From the NCBI GenBank assembly GCA_030278955.1, contig JAOANR010000003.1:32255227-32319226 (forward strand): a stretch of 64,000 nt of DNA, read 5' to 3'. The translations under genes were made by a program, and so were the position numbers. The stretch's first letter is position 1. The number at the start of each line of letters is the position of its first letter. The notes beneath the pieces are model-generated. The model did not search any database, was not told where the DNA came from, and was given only the letters and a program-made list of their open reading frames with translations. Shown here one piece after another: positions 44,072 to 57,023 of the stretch. This DNA comes from Hygrophila difformis. Its lineage: Eukaryota; Streptophyta; Magnoliopsida; Lamiales; Acanthaceae.

Positions 44072-47000
44072 ATGCCGCCAAGGGGAAGACCGCGAAGGGA
44101 AAACCCTGCTGCTAACAACGCCAACCCTAATGTACCAGCCGAAGGTGGCGCACCACTGAACCCGGATGGGGCAAATGGGCCAGTGGGTGCAAACCCACCT
44201 AATGTTGGAGGACAGGCGGGCGCTGTACCCAATGTTGTAGACGCACGGTTGAGGACTGTAGAGCAAGTCCTCATAGCACTGGGCAACGCCGAAGTTAATA
44301 GGGCCCAAGCGGCGGTACCTCCGCCGGCAGCCCGTATTAACTATCTGGCAATGGTAAACCCATACCAGCCGCCCCATTACGAGGGACAAGAGGATCCCGC
44401 AAAGCTAGAAGACTGGATGAGGACATTTGATAAGCTTTTGAACGCCGTCAGATGTCCCGAGAATGAGAAGGTGAGAGTAGCTACGTACTATTTAAGTGGG
44501 GAGGCGGATGAATGGTGGCAAAACCACCAAGGAGGATTAGCTGATGGTGAGCAAGTTTATTTTTGGGAAGAATTCAAGGAGATGATGAGAGAGAGATTTT
44601 ACCCTCTTAGCACGAAAACGGCTAAATACGAAGAGTTTATCAACCTTCGTCAGGGTACTCAGACAGTACAGGAGTACTATACGAGGTTCAAGGAACTCGT
44701 CCGTTTCGCTCCAAGATTGGTACCGACTGATGCTGACAAAGCCCAGAAATTTGAGATGGGGCTGAACCTCAGCATCAGAGAGATTCTAGTTGGCGGACAG
44801 CACACAACTCTGCAGGCTGTTTACGATCGTGCAGTGGCAATCGCACGGGTTCAACAGCTGAAGCGCAAGGACCATGGGGAGTCGAGCAAGGGCTCGAATC
44901 AATTTGATAAGAGGAACCGGAACAACAACAATGGTAACAACTTTAGAAAAGGGAACGACCTGGCGAAGAATGAAGGACAGAGAAGAATTGAGAACAAAGG
45001 GTTCAACCAAGGAGGGAATGGAAATCGGAGGCCTGGGAATCAGGGTGCTTTCATACCCCGATGCCCGCAATGCAACATTCTGCATCTGGTGCGCGAATGC
45101 CCGAAACCTGGGTCTTGTTATAGGTGTGGCAGAGATGGCCACCTGAGAAGGGATTGTAGAATTCGAGAGGAGACAATCGAGAAGAGGCTGGACTTAGTGA
45201 TTCGACCAACTGGGAATCACCCAACTGGGCCGAATCAGCATAACAATCAAGGACAAAGGTTCCAACAAGCTCAAGGGCCACCCCAGAATCACAACCAGCA
45301 GAGAAATCAAGGCGAAGCCGTGGGACGCTTGAACGTGATCAACCAAGCGGATTTGGCCGCTCAAGGAGAAGTGATCACTGGTACGTTTACTGCTTTAAGC
45401 GTACCCGTTAAAGTTTTGTTCGATTCAGGCGCGAGCTGTTCCTTAATATCTACAAGGATTATATCTGCCTTAGATCTACCAGCGCCTACGAACATTAACT
45501 TAGGAATTCAATTACCATCGGGCAAGGTGATATCATGTTTGAAACGATACGATGGAACCCCGATAGTAATCAAGAATCTAGAATTCTTTGCGAATCTAAT
45601 TGAGTTTGATCTTGGGGATTTCGACGTCATCTTAGGCATGGATTTTCTGACTCAATATAAAGCTGTTATTGAGTGCCAGAAGCAGAAGATTTCCTTAGCC
45701 AAGAGTCGAGGGAGGAAGGTTGTGTATTACATGCAGCCTCGAAAGAAAAACGCTAAGGTAGTGAATGCCTTGAGGTTCTACAACCTCATACGGAAAGGCT
45801 ATCACTTATATGCATGCTATGTGCAAAACCTCAACGACGAGGGAAACAAAATCGACGAGATCCCAGTCGTAAAAGAATATCCTGACGTTTTTCCAGAAGA
45901 TATCCCAGGGATGCCACCTGAGCGAGAGATTGAGTTCACGATTGATCTGGTACCTGGAACCGAACCGGTATCCAAGGCACCTTATCGCATGGCGCCAGCA
46001 GAAATGAAAGAGCTGAAGGAACAACTAGAAGAGTTGTTATCAAAAGGTTATATTCGACCGAGTACGTCACCTTGGGGAGCGCCAGTCCTATTCGTTAAAA
46101 AGAAGGACGGTGGACTTCGGTTATGCATAGACTACAGAGGTCTTAATCAAGTCACGATTAAGAACAAGTACCCGCTACCCAGGATCGAAGACCTTTTCGA
46201 TCAACTGAGGGGAGCTTCGGTATTTTCCAAGATCGACCTGAGATCGGGATACCACCAACTGCGTATAGCCGAGAAAGATATACCGAAGACAGCGTTTCGT
46301 ACGAGATATGGGCACTATGAATTCACCGTAATGTCCTTTGGTCTCACAAACGCTCCCGCAGTATTCATGAACCTCATGAATAGTGTTTTCCGAGAGTTGC
46401 TAGATTCTTGTGTCGTCGTATTCATCGATGACATTCTAGTTTACTCAAGGGACGATGAGGAGCATACGAAACACTTGCATCAAGTGCTCGGAACTCTGAG
46501 GAGAAATCAGCTGTACGCAAAACTGTCGAAATGCGAGTTTTGGATGAAGGAAGTCGCATTCTTGGGGCACATAGTATCGGCTAAGGGAGTGTCGGTTGAC
46601 CCGGCAAAAATATCGGCAGTGATTGATTGGCCGGCACCGACGAGTCAGACAGAAGTAAGAAGCTTTCTTGGATTAGCCGGATACTACAGAAGATTCGTGA
46701 AAGATTTCTCCAAGATTGCAAGGCCAATGACCCAACTGCTGAAGAAGGGATTAAAGTTCGAATGGACTACAGAGTGCGAAAAGTCTTTCCATGAACTCAA
46801 GAAAAGACTTACAACAGCGCCAGTCCTGATACTTCCATCAGAAACGGAAGATTTTGAAGTGTACAGTGACGCTTCAAAAGAAGGACTCGGGTGTGTACTT
46901 ATGCAAAACCAGAGGGTTATTTCCTACGCATCGCGACAGCTCAAGCCGCATGAGGAGAATTATCCGACGCACGATCTAGAATTAGCCGCGGTGGTGTTCG

Positions 47001-48769
47001 CTCTCAAGATTTGGCGACACTACTTATACGGACGAACGTGTCGGATGTTCACGGATCACAAGAGCCTCAAGTACATATTCACTCAAAAGGAGTTAAATAT
47101 GAGGCAGCGGAGATGGCTTGAATTAATCAAGGACTACGACCTGGATATAGCCTATCACGAAGGAAAAGCAAACGTCGTGGCAGACGCATTAAGTCGAAAG
47201 GCGAAACACACGACAAACACTCTTATTTTACCGTCAGGACTATATATGGACTTAGCAAGGTTGGAAACTGAACTAGTCCATTATGGGACTGTGGTAGAAA
47301 GGGTGAATGCCGTGACGATTGAATCTACCGTATTTGACGAGATTATGGCAGCTCAGCCGGACGATGAGAATCTCAAGAGGATCAAGGAGAAGATGGACGA
47401 GGGAAAAGCGGTAGGATTCACAGTCCACGATGACGGGAGTATTCGCTTTAAAGGGAGGTGGTGCGTTCCTCACAAGTGTGAGGGATTGAAGCAAAAATTG
47501 ATGGAAGAAGGCCACAATACGCCTTATTCAGTACACCCTGGTGGTGATAAGCTGTACAAAGATTTGAAGAAATTCTATTGGTGGCCGAGAATGAAGAAAG
47601 ATGTTGCCGATTTTGTGGCTAAATGCATAACTTGCCAAAAAGTAAAGGCAGTACGGCAAAAACCATTGGGATTGGTGAAACCGTTGGAGATCCCAAGTTG
47701 GAAATGGGATAGTATTTCCATGGACTTTGTCTCGGGTTTACCAAGATCTCCTCGAGGGATGAACAAAATTTGGGTAATAGTTGATCGGTTAACAAAGACT
47801 GCCATCTTTATACCAATGAAAGACAATTGGTCGATGGATCAACTAGCCAAGGCATATATCGATAATGTGGTTCGAAGGCACGGAGTGCCACATGATATTA
47901 TTTCGGACCGAGACAGTAGATTTGTCTCAAATTTTTGGACAAAATTACAAGAAGCCTTGGGAACCCAAATCAAGATGAGCACAGCCTTTCATTCGATGAC
48001 TGACGGTCAAACTGAGCGGACGATACAAACACTTGAAGATATGCTTAGAGCGTGTGTACTTGAATTCAAGGGAAGTTGGGAGAACCACTTACCGCTAATA
48101 GAATTCTCGTATAACAACAGTTACCATGCTAGTATTGGCATGGCACCGTTCGAAGCTCTCTATGGACGCAAGTGTCGCAGTCCGATATGCTGGACAAAGG
48201 ATGAAAATTCTGTAGTTGTTGGACCTCAACTCATTGAAGATATGAGTAAACAGATCCAGATTGTCCAACAAAAGATGAAGGCCGCACAAGATCGCCAAAA
48301 GAGCTATGCCGATACGAGGCGACAAGAGTTGGAATTCCAAGTGGGAGACAGGGTTATGCTAAAAGTGTCACCCATGAGGGGGGTGATGCGATTTGGCAAA
48401 CGAGGGAAGCTGAGTCCTCGTTACATTGGTCCATACGAGATTTTAGACCGTGTAGGTACCTTGGCCTACCGATTGGCTCTTCCACCGGAATTATCACGGG
48501 TGCACAACGTGTTTCATGTTTCTCAGCTGAAGAAATATGTGCACGATCCAACTCACGTCTTGCAAACTGATGTGATTGAGCTGGATGATGGCCTGACGTA
48601 TGAGGAGTATCCGATCGAGATACTGGACGTCAAAGAAAGAGTCACAAGAAACAAGACCGTGAGGATGGTAAAGGTACTATGGTCTAATCATGGTACCGAA
48701 GAAGCGACGTGGGAGTTGGAAGCGGATATGAAGCAGAAATATCCCAACCTTTTTCAACACGACTCGTGA
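44072..48769 (+). CDS. gag-pol: Element E gag-pol polyprotein, intact, 1565 aa
   Basis: One open frame. Gag domain is at about residues 95-240 ([20 protein letters not shown]). Two zinc knuckles at about 330-361 are [13 protein letters not shown] and [14 protein letters not shown]. Protease has the active site LFDSGASCS (about 449-457). RT runs about 650-830, with [10 protein letters not shown] (Asp pair near 786-787). RNase H begins [10 protein letters not shown] near 930. Integrase has a zinc-binding region ([18 protein letters not shown] ... CITCQKVK), core acids in [16 protein letters not shown] and GQTERTIQ, and a GPY module (RYIGPYEIL). The C-terminal chromodomain is near 1510-1560 ([19 protein letters not shown]). 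It starts at ATG two bases after TAACAG, as in B and C. Chromodomains of this group are thought to steer integration to heterochromatin. Confidence 0.97.
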   Translation: MPPRGRPRRENPAANNANPNVPAEGGAPLNPDGANGPVGANPPNVGGQAGAVPNVVDARLRTVEQVLIALGNAEVNRAQAAVPPPAARINYLAMVNPYQPPHYEGQEDPAKLEDWMRTFDKLLNAVRCPENEKVRVATYYLSGEADEWWQNHQGGLADGEQVYFWEEFKEMMRERFYPLSTKTAKYEEFINLRQGTQTVQEYYTRFKELVRFAPRLVPTDADKAQKFEMGLNLSIREILVGGQHTTLQAVYDRAVAIARVQQLKRKDHGESSKGSNQFDKRNRNNNNGNNFRKGNDLAKNEGQRRIENKGFNQGGNGNRRPGNQGAFIPRCPQCNILHLVRECPKPGSCYRCGRDGHLRRDCRIREETIEKRLDLVIRPTGNHPTGPNQHNNQGQRFQQAQGPPQNHNQQRNQGEAVGRLNVINQADLAAQGEVITGTFTALSVPVKVLFDSGASCSLISTRIISALDLPAPTNINLGIQLPSGKVISCLKRYDGTPIVIKNLEFFANLIEFDLGDFDVILGMDFLTQYKAVIECQKQKISLAKSRGRKVVYYMQPRKKNAKVVNALRFYNLIRKGYHLYACYVQNLNDEGNKIDEIPVVKEYPDVFPEDIPGMPPEREIEFTIDLVPGTEPVSKAPYRMAPAEMKELKEQLEELLSKGYIRPSTSPWGAPVLFVKKKDGGLRLCIDYRGLNQVTIKNKYPLPRIEDLFDQLRGASVFSKIDLRSGYHQLRIAEKDIPKTAFRTRYGHYEFTVMSFGLTNAPAVFMNLMNSVFRELLDSCVVVFIDDILVYSRDDEEHTKHLHQVLGTLRRNQLYAKLSKCEFWMKEVAFLGHIVSAKGVSVDPAKISAVIDWPAPTSQTEVRSFLGLAGYYRRFVKDFSKIARPMTQLLKKGLKFEWTTECEKSFHELKKRLTTAPVLILPSETEDFEVYSDASKEGLGCVLMQNQRVISYASRQLKPHEENYPTHDLELAAVVFALKIWRHYLYGRTCRMFTDHKSLKYIFTQKELNMRQRRWLELIKDYDLDIAYHEGKANVVADALSRKAKHTTNTLILPSGLYMDLARLETELVHYGTVVERVNAVTIESTVFDEIMAAQPDDENLKRIKEKMDEGKAVGFTVHDDGSIRFKGRWCVPHKCEGLKQKLMEEGHNTPYSVHPGGDKLYKDLKKFYWWPRMKKDVADFVAKCITCQKVKAVRQKPLGLVKPLEIPSWKWDSISMDFVSGLPRSPRGMNKIWVIVDRLTKTAIFIPMKDNWSMDQLAKAYIDNVVRRHGVPHDIISDRDSRFVSNFWTKLQEALGTQIKMSTAFHSMTDGQTERTIQTLEDMLRACVLEFKGSWENHLPLIEFSYNNSYHASIGMAPFEALYGRKCRSPICWTKDENSVVVGPQLIEDMSKQIQIVQQKMKAAQDRQKSYADTRRQELEFQVGDRVMLKVSPMRGVMRFGKRGKLSPRYIGPYEILDRVGTLAYRLALPPELSRVHNVFHVSQLKKYVHDPTHVLQTDVIELDDGLTYEEYPIEILDVKERVTRNKTVRMVKVLWSNHGTEEATWELEADMKQKYPNLFQHDS

Positions 48770-48810
48770 GCAGTTATGGGGACATAACTGTAGTCCTAAG
48801 GGGGGGAGGA
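48770..48810 (+). other. Hairpin plus PPT module 1 of element E (the one used)
   Basis: The stem CAGTTATG, loop GGGA, CATAACTG begins right after the gag-pol stop. It is followed by TAGTCCT, the purine tract AAGGGGGGGAGGA, and then the 3' LTR at 48811. Confidence 0.92.
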
Positions 48811-51508
48811 TGTGATACCCCGCAAAGAGACATCGCACGCTGAGGTAAGAATTTAATTTTCAAACCTCAAATATTTTATGTGTGCGAATTATTACATGCA
48901 TTACTATCAATCCGAGTGCGACCCAACTTCGAGGACGAAGTTGATTTCTAAGGAGGGTAGACTGTAATACCCGAGAAATCGACACAAAGTTTTAAAATCC
49001 GAAGATTAAGAATTTGATTTAATTATCGAAATCGAATTAATTCCGAGAGAGCGGAATTAAATATTTCGGACAGTCGCGACTCGGGATACATGCATCGAAT
49101 TATCCCAACAATCTCGGATAATTCACATTATGATTTTTAAAAGATTAAAATCATAATATTTATAAAAAAAAAAAAAAATATTCGACAGCAGGTGGCCGCG
49201 CGGTGGCCGCGCGGAGCGCGCCACCAGCGCGCCACCCTGCTGTTATGGCGAAGTCATAACGTTTCATGCGTTTCATGTCATGAACTCGGTGATGGGCGAA
49301 TCCAAACGACTCCAATTTGAATTCCAGACGTTGGAGGATGTGTGGGGATGATTTTGGATAGGTTTTGGATGTATTAAATCCCCACAAAGTCAGCTCATGA
49401 ATGGAACTTGAGCACCAAGGGGATCCTATGGAGTCATGGGGAGAGTGGGGGTTTTGGATGATGATTGAGGGGATTAATTCGGGGGTTATGGGTTAGAAAT
49501 TGTTCCCTCACATTCCCACTACCCCATGGCAGCTTTTGGAGCAATTACCCCTCTATAGATAGCCCCTACTCAGCCTCCATTGCACTCATTTGCATCCCAT
49601 CCGAAATTTGAGTTCAAGAGAGAGTAGTGAGAGTTTTGTGAGTTGTTCATCATCCTTGGCAGAGAGTTGGACGTGTTCAAGTGGTCCAAACCTTTCTCCT
49701 ACGTGTAGGTAAGAGTTCTACTTCATTTCCTTTGTCTTAGATTCGAATCCCTTGTCCTAGAATTGAGAATTTCCTCCGACAACTCCATAATAGGTGCTTT
49801 CGGTAGAAGTGTTGATTGTTGGGGTCGAGTTGGACGATTTCCAGGATTCCACCAAGGAGATATTCGGTTCTAAACTCATCTCAAGTAAGTTAGTATTGTG
49901 CACGTCGATTTTTAGGAGTTTTGGTTGAGTATAACTCGAGATATAGGTTTATCTTTTCATTTGACAAAATCTGCCAAATAGGGTTTTCCTATGACCAATC
50001 TTGTTGTTCTGTGAATTCGACCATGATACGTACATTTTTAGGAGAACCTTCCAAAATGAAACTTGTTCCTAATGTCCTAAAGATGCTCTCTGTAAATTTT
50101 TATAATTTTTGGACATGTTTTGGTCATCCAAATTCGATCTGGTATTTTCTGCACATAGGTTGACAGATTTAATGTATGTATGTAGTCAGTTTTGTTGTTC
50201 GATTCACTCTTGCCTATGATCGTTTTTAGTGCTTGATGTCTTCATGAAACTTGTTCTAATATGTGTCTAGAACATCCCTGTAAAATTTCATGATTTTTGG
50301 AGCATGTATGAAATTGTTATGAATTTTTGAACTCACTGTGGTCGAATTTACTGAAGCAAGAGAAATTGAATTTCAATAGCTTTCTGAAATCGATTAAAAT
50401 GACCTACTTAGAGTCCGAATTTTGAGATGGCTATTTCTATGAAAAATGCGTATTTTGATGTTTTCTAGCTACTGTAATTTTTCCAGAAGTTTTAAAAATT
50501 GTTTACTGCATTTTTAAAGACGATTCCAGAAACTGCTACAATGCCATTTTTGGTCGGTAAATGCTATTTTGATTATTCGATGAACTAAGAGTCGATTGTT
50601 ACTCGGTTTTGGATATATATGAAATCTGAACATGTTGTGAATATTATGAAATGATAAAAGGTGGTTTTAAAACTTTGGAAGTTTTGATCGAGTGGGATGC
50701 CCAATGTGGTGAAAATTATGTCGCCCCCTCTTTTGTAGCCAAAACGGCATTGATTATTGTGATGTACGAGTCTATACTCCTAGATGTATCCGTATGGGTT
50801 ATCTAGGGCTCCGGAGTGTGTCTGTATAGGGTCCGCTGCATGCACTTACCTCGTGGGTACGAGCCCCAGAGGTTGATCCCAAGGGTTCGTCCCTAGGATA
50901 TATTTGAGTCCTTGTGGGTATAAAGTCCCAAAGGTTGGTCCTGTGGGTTCGTCCCTAGGATATGCTAATGGGGTGTCCTCGATCATAACTAACATTGGTA
51001 AAATGTTCGTGGCATATGTGTAAGAATTTTAAATTAATTTATTTACTCGTCTTTTAAATAAATATATTATTTTGTATATTCTCCTAAAAACTTTTAAAAT
51101 TCGCTGTGCTATATATTAACTTACGCAGTACCTTTGTACTGATAAATTGTTGTTTTATTTTCCTTTCAGATTTCGCAGAGTAAGCATCGCATGGAGGGAT
51201 GGGATTTCCATTTTTAAAAGAAGACTTGTCGCATTTTATTTATTTTAATTTATGCATTGGACTTAGACTCTGGTTTTGGCCGCATGTTTTGGCTCTGTTT
51301 ATTTTTGCTTCCGCACTGCTTATTATTATTACGTGTGTGATACTCTGATTAAACTTCGGGCTTATTTGAATGGTTTTTAAACATTTTTAAGTTAATGATG
51401 CAACTTAAGCCTTAGCATCCTTTTAAATAAGCTCGATTTGATCGGGTCTTGTTTGGAAGGGTGTGGCGGTAGCGTCCCGGCCTGGGTAACCAAATCCGGG
51501 GTGTTACG
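48811..51508 (+). repeat. Element E 3' LTR
   Basis: 2698 bp, starting TGTGATACCCC. Module 2 (hairpin 48925-48942, AAGGAGGG, then TGTAATACCC at 48963) lies inside it. It ends GGTGTTACG, followed by TSD GAAAT. Confidence 0.95.
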
Positions 51509-51513
51509 GAAAT

Positions 51514-53316
51514 AATGATCAAGAACTTTTAGTTTATTGTTTTAAATAACATAAGTTTGCCTTTTTAGTTAAAAATTCATTGGATGAGTTTTTATGATAA
51601 CAATGTTTCTTTTTCATAAATTAGAAAAAACATGAAGTTTCAAGCTTTATTGTTACCAAAATTTATTAATGTAGATTAAAACAACATGGTTAACAATATT
51701 CATAGATCAACTTAAAAGATTAAACATGTTATTTTAACTAATTTTTATAAGAAAATTTCATATTTCAGATACTGTAATAATTTTATCCCACATTCTATAT
51801 AACCCAAAATTTAATTAACAACACAAATATTAACAATAACACATACCAAATCACAAAATTGGACGAATTATTGAACTAGGATAGCTATTGTTACCCCAAA
51901 TTGAAGCTTTGAAGCACTTTAACAAAAAATCCCCAAATTTGAGAAGCTAGGGTTCTTGAGCCTCAATTTCAGCTTCAATTATCGAGTACATTTCAGCTTC
52001 TACTTTCACCACATAACATGCACTACTTAATTATTAAATTAGAAATATGGTGGGCATATTTTATTAACAAAATTAAAAACCTGAACAAATAAGCATAACG
52101 TGACATAAAATGAAACTAAAAACATGCATAAACCATAAATATGATAATAACGACAAACAAAACATATTATTATTATTTTTTTATTTTTTTATTTTTTTAA
52201 AGGAGCTGTGGTGGAAAGGAAATTGAGGATGATGACTGTTGTTATAAGATTCAATAGAAAGAGGACTGTGAAAGATAGAACAGGAGGGAGATGACTATTT
52301 TATTATTATTATTATTTTTTTTCTTTTTAAGGTTTACATTAAATGGGTAGGTTTTTAAGCCCAATTAGAAGATCTATGATTAAATTTGAGCTAATTGGAG
52401 ATGAATTAGAATGGATTTGAAGCATAAAAGTTTGTGAAAATCCGAGTTTGGCAAAAACCCAGTGGTTCCCATTTTATGCTACATATGGTAATCAAACAAG
52501 TGTTTATCCGTCATTGGTGAAAATGATGCCCAAAATGCCTTGCTTGTGTTACTTTGGTGCTTAACTGAGTTTTCGAAAACCATTTATGAAGAGTGGCATC
52601 TAAAATTCAGTTTTGTGCAAATTTTGTAGCAAAAAATTGGGTGTGATTTACTTAATCCAAACATAATATTCTACCCATTCTTATTTCGTATAAATATTTA
52701 TGAAATTCTGTTCATTTCATCAACCCCTCTATCAATTTATTTAAGCCTTTTCTCCTATTTTATTTAAATCACCACAAAAATTCTTTCAGTTATTGATCAC
52801 TCCAATTCTTATTTCGTCTCAGTTCAATTGCATAAGAATCATTTCAATTACATATAATGAAAATCATGCAAGAACCATTTTTATATTTTTTTAGTTGTAA
52901 GTAAAACATATAAACTAAAATAAAAGAAAATCAAACATATTAAGGAAAAGACATAAATAACTATTGCTAAGCATGCAAAGGCAGTATGCGAATTCCCTTT
53001 CCTAATTAGCTTTCAAAGATAAATGCACCATTTTCTAAATTAAAGGTCTAAATGGTGGGTACACTTCCATGATCCTGTCATTCATGAGTTATAAGGTCAG
53101 ATTGCACATCTTTATACAACAATTTAAATAAAGGTAGTGCAATCATAGGAGAATTATTGATAAACATTCTAAAATATCCAGCATTTCCTTTTTAAAAAAA
53201 AAACTCAGTAAAGTTGTAATGTTGTCAAGAGGTGGAATTTAATCTCAAACTTTAGCTCTAGCATCCGTTCTCAACACTTGATGTAATGCAATTAATTAAA
53301 AGCAATCTAATTTATT
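51514..53316. other. Element D internal region right of E, non-coding
   Basis: AT-rich sequence with several T/A microsatellite runs (near 52165-52200 and 52300-52330). No long ORF and no conserved domain is seen. Confidence 0.55.
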
Positions 53317-53379
53317 GAGAAATACGTACCTCAAGTGTGGTGCTAATACCTTTAAATGAAGTGTAGGTGGCTTTTCAAT
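53317..53379 (-). pseudogene. Element D pol remnant (segment preceding RT)
   Basis: Inside a 99-codon minus-strand frame the stretch SIEKPPTLHLKVLAPHLRYV, ending VFL, resembles the linker upstream of RT in Tat/Athila pol; element A has CPPELELKILPDHLKYVFL there. Nothing matching RT or gag adjoins it. It lies only about 250 bp from the PBS, so gag and protease are deleted. A PPT-like CATCCTCACA is at 53433. The match is short, hence modest confidence. Confidence 0.55.
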
Positions 53380-53628
53380 CGAGAGTATCCACTTGAAATC
53401 CTCAATTATATATGCTGCATACAACTCGCCGCCATCCTCACACTTGTTCTCTTGCAAATCTTCCTCTTTTTTAGATGAGAAACCCAATATTCTTTCAGGA
53501 TCACACACTGATTTAGCTTGATGCCCTTGCACGGTATAGAATAGCAAAAAGTTATAACAATATTTAAAAAGTAGAAATAACATAAATATATTCAAATGAA
53601 CTTAAAACAACAGAATTTTCACAATAAT

Positions 53629-53646
53629 TCCCCGGCAACGGCGCCA
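53629..53646 (-). other. Primer binding site of element D (tRNA-Asp)
   Basis: The plus strand reads TCCCCGGCAACGGCGCCA, the complement of the tRNA-Asp PBS. The gap to the LTR edge at 53653 is six bases. Confidence 0.92.
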
Positions 53647-53652
53647 AAAACT

Positions 53653-55647
53653 TGATGGGTGAATTTCACCACTCATATTTTACCACAAGCGGATGGTTGT
53701 CATCAAGTAATAAAAACCGGTGAATACCGGGTCGAACCCAAGGGAATTCAGAATATTATTTCATTCTGGAGAAAACTTAGTCATTTTAAGTTCATTAATA
53801 ATATATTTTATATTTTGAAAAGAGTTTGTTTAATTCTAATGGTGATTAAATTAAAAATAGTGACATTAAATTTAAAATAAAGCAAGTTAAAAATTAAAAA
53901 TAATAAAAATAAAAATAAGATATATGCTTGTAATGATTTAGAACATGCCATCTTTATATAAAAGTGAAATTGCATAATGATTTAGCATTTCCCAATGTCT
54001 AAAAAGATCAATTTCAACAGATTTAATGATTTTATAAAGATTAAATATATGCCAATTTCCTAATTTTCATAATTTGTAAAAACAGACTTCATGGAAGCAA
54101 ATTAAATTATCTAACATTCTGCAATCATCAGTCTAGGCATAAATTTAAGTCTTTCCCAAGCATACAAATTTTCCTATTGTGATTAAACGACACATTTCAT
54201 TTCCCAAATCAGCGTGTACATGCCAGAATCTATTTTAATATGATTTATTCCCAAGACCGGTACTAAAATCTAATTTCCACTTTTTATCTCCCGATTTAGC
54301 AAAGCAGAAATCAAACAGATTAGATTCTAACATTTAATTATGCAGAATAGTGTAAATAATCTAACAATTATGGTAAAATATTGATAAAACATGGTAAAAT
54401 GGATTTTAATACTAAATTTAGAATCTAAGCAGATTAGGATATTGCCAGATTTAATTTAAGCAGATTGGAACAGATTGATCGATCAGTCCAGATTAGCATA
54501 TTAAACATACAGATTTCAAAATTCTTCGCTAAAACATAATTATCGATCATTCCCAGGCATCTAATACATAATCCTAATTCAGATTCTAACAATTCTTGCA
54601 GATAAACCCAGATTACATAATTAAAACATCGACATTTATTATACTTCCATAAAAGATGAATTTGTACTTCAAAGTGATTCTGAACTCCCGTTCTAGAACA
54701 CTTCTAACACGAACAATACAGAAATCCATTTACAAACATGAAAACAGTAGGAAATTATGTTTAAAAGCAAATCCTAAACATTACAAAGCGAGAAAAAGAA
54801 AGACAACACCTAGAATGCGAAGAACACAGTCAGAGAAGACGCTCCGATCACTTTCTCCGGCATGGTTTGGTGTTTTCGATCTTCTTCTCCAAAGTTGCAG
54901 AGTGTTTTTGTCGATATTATGAGTCTGCTTTGAGTCTCTCATGAAAAGAATGGCGAAAAACCGCGTTTAAAACCGAGTTCGGGAGGTTAGAAAACTGCCC
55001 AACCGCGACTGTGGCGCAAAAAGTGGCGCTCGGAAGAGGTTTTCGGCGCCACCAAAGAGAGCTGGCGCATCCTGACATTTTCCAAATTTTCTCTGCGGCG
55101 CAAAAAGTGGCGCTCCAAGGTGGTTTTAGGCGCCACCAAGGAGGTGCGGCGCATTCTGACAATTTCCCAATTTTAAATTTAACAGCGGCGCAAAAAGTGG
55201 CGCCTGGAGGTGTTTTTATGCGCCACCAAGCTTAAGCGGCGCATCCTGAAGCTTTTTCCATCCGAAATTTTCCCAAGTGTTGAAGTGGCGCATAAAATGG
55301 CGCTCAAGCATGATTTTAGGCGCCACCATGCCTATGTGGCGCATTCTGGAGCCTTCCAGTGTTGAAAATTCCGAATTTTGCATCTTTTGTTCTCCGAACA
55401 TCTTCTTTCTTCATTTTAATACCTGAAACATCATTGCAATGTCTTAGGTTTGCCAAAGTCTTATTAAAAACACATAAAAACATGGTAAATTTAACCTAAA
55501 TAAGCCAAATCTAACCATGATCACTTGAAAAATAAAAACACATGAAATACACCTAAAAGTGCAATGAATTAAGGTAAAATGCACTCATTTTGGACATATT
55601 TTAGTATAATTTAAGCTCATTTAAATGTGGTTTCACAGGGTGCATCA
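53653..55647 (-). repeat. Element D 5' LTR
   Basis: 1995 bp, from TGATGGGTGAATTT to GGTGCATCA, followed by TSD CCACC. It contains the GGCGC array at 55008-55350. Confidence 0.93.
55008..55350. repeat. GGCGC-rich tandem array in the D 5' LTR
   Basis: Copy of 37410-37752, four units, with a T-to-C difference in the first GGTTTTTGGCGCC block. Confidence 0.9.
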
Positions 55648-55652
55648 CCACC

Positions 55653-56217
55653 TCAGAACCAAAACCAACAGCAAAATCAGCAGCTGAATCCGAATCAGCA
55701 GGGCAATCCAAGACGCCCAATGGGGAGGCTTAACGTGGTTAACCAAGCGGACGTGCCTGCACAAGGAGAAGTGATGGCAGGTACATTTCATGTCTTGAAT
55801 ACACCCCTTAGAGTTTTATTTGATTCTGGAGCTAGTTGCTCAATCATAGCATCAAGAATAGTGCCTGTATTAGATCTACCTAAGTGCGAGATAATTAGCT
55901 TAGGAATTCAATTGCCTTCAGGAGAAGTAGTAGCTTGCTCTAAACGATATAACGGAATTCCTATAGTGATCAAGAACGTAGAATTCTTCGCAAACTTAGT
56001 AGAATTTAACTTAAGGGACTTTGACATTATACTGGGGATGGACTGGTTGTCCCAGTATAAAGCGGTGATCGAATGCCAGAAGCAAAAGATCACCCAGTCA
56101 AAAAGTAGGGGAAAGAGAGTTATCTTTTACTCTCGACCCCCTAAGAGGAGCAACAAAACCGTTAGTGCCCTCAAACTAAGTAACTTGATGCGTAAAGGGT
56201 ATGAATTATATGCATGA
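55653..56217 (+). pseudogene. Element C gag tail and protease
   Basis: It resumes the Gln/Asn-rich gag tail, then aspartic protease with [15 protein letters not shown] and [19 protein letters not shown]. It ends in TGA (56215-56217) where E has a Cys codon, so a single base change. The frame continues beyond the stop with YVHNL. Confidence 0.9.
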
Positions 56218-57023
56218 TACGTTCACAACCTTGAGGCAGAAGAGAACAAGGTTGACAGCATTCCAGTGGTAAGAGAATACCCGGACGTGTTTCCTGAAGA
56301 CGTTCTGGGCATGCCACCTGAGCCAGATCTTGAATTCACGATAGATCTATTTGATCAACTGAAGGGAGCTTCAGTATTCTCGAAGATCGACTTGCGATCT
56401 GGGTATCACCAGTTGAGGATCGCCGAGAAAGACATTCCGAAGACGGCGTTTCGAACTCGATATGGCCACTACGAGTTCACAGTGTTATCCTTCGGGTTGA
56501 CAAATGCTCCAGCAATGTTCATGAACTTCATGAACAATGTGTTTCGAGAGCTGTTAGATCAGTGCGTCGTGGTGTTCATTGACGACATCCTGATCTACTC
56601 GAAGAGCGAGGAGGAGCATGCCCAACACTTACACCAAGTGTTAGGGATCTTGCGAAAGAACCAACTATATGGCAAATTGTCCAAATGCGATTTATGGTTA
56701 AAGGGAGTAGCATTTCTTGGACATATAGTATCCGCTGACGGAGTCTCAGTGGATCCGACAAAAGTTTCTGCCGTAGCGGAGTGGGCAGCGCCGACGAGTC
56801 CAACAGAAATAAGGAGTTTCCTTGGATTGGCTGGGTACTATAGACGGTTCGTGAAGGATTTTTCGAAAATCGCACGTCCTTTAACCCAGCTACTGAAGAA
56901 GGGAGTCAAATACGAGTGGACCGATGCGTGTGAGACTGCGTTTCAGGAGCTGAAGAAGCGTCTCACAACGACACCCGTATTGACGCTACCATCAGAGAAT
57001 GGTGACTTCGAAGTTTACAGCGA
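56218..57023 (+). pseudogene. Element C RT with 246-bp deletion
   Basis: It reads [11 protein letters not shown] and FTIDL, then jumps straight to [20 protein letters not shown]. Compared with E, 82 residues covering the RT fingers (including the [17 protein letters not shown] region) are missing in frame, with GATCT at the junction in both flanks. The palm motif [11 protein letters not shown] is kept. The domain cannot work. The frame breaks at about 57024, where a few bases are missing in the first RNase H motif (YSDA-). Confidence 0.9.

Larger units (their letters stand above)
40403..51508 (+). mobile_element. Element E: structurally intact Tekay-like chromovirus
   Basis: LTRs 40403-43107 and 48811-51508, TSD GAAAT, initiator-Met PBS, an upstream coiled-coil ORF, one uninterrupted gag-pol ORF of 1565 codons, and hairpin plus PPT just before the 3' LTR. 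The LTRs differ at roughly 16 sites plus a poly-A length change (by eye), so insertion is recent. All proteins needed for transposition are present. The last base of the 3' LTR is G instead of A. Confidence 0.96.
36046..55647 (-). mobile_element. Element D: non-coding Tat/Athila-like LTR element, interrupted by element E
   Basis: LTRs are 36046-38049 and 53653-55647, with TSD CCACC. A tRNA-Asp PBS lies beside the right LTR, so the element reads on the minus strand. Without E, its own length is about 8.5 kb and the internal part about 4.5 kb. No long ORF exists; one short stretch resembles pol upstream of RT. It shares the GTGAGGATGT PPT, internal PPT-like hairpins and a long 3' inverted repeat with element A. 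About ten LTR differences by eye suggest a recent, trans-mobilised copy. Confidence 0.9.

Noticed and set aside
43434..44389. Minus-strand ORFs opposite the element E upstream ORF and gag
   Set aside because: Shadows of well-supported plus-strand genes, with no conserved features.
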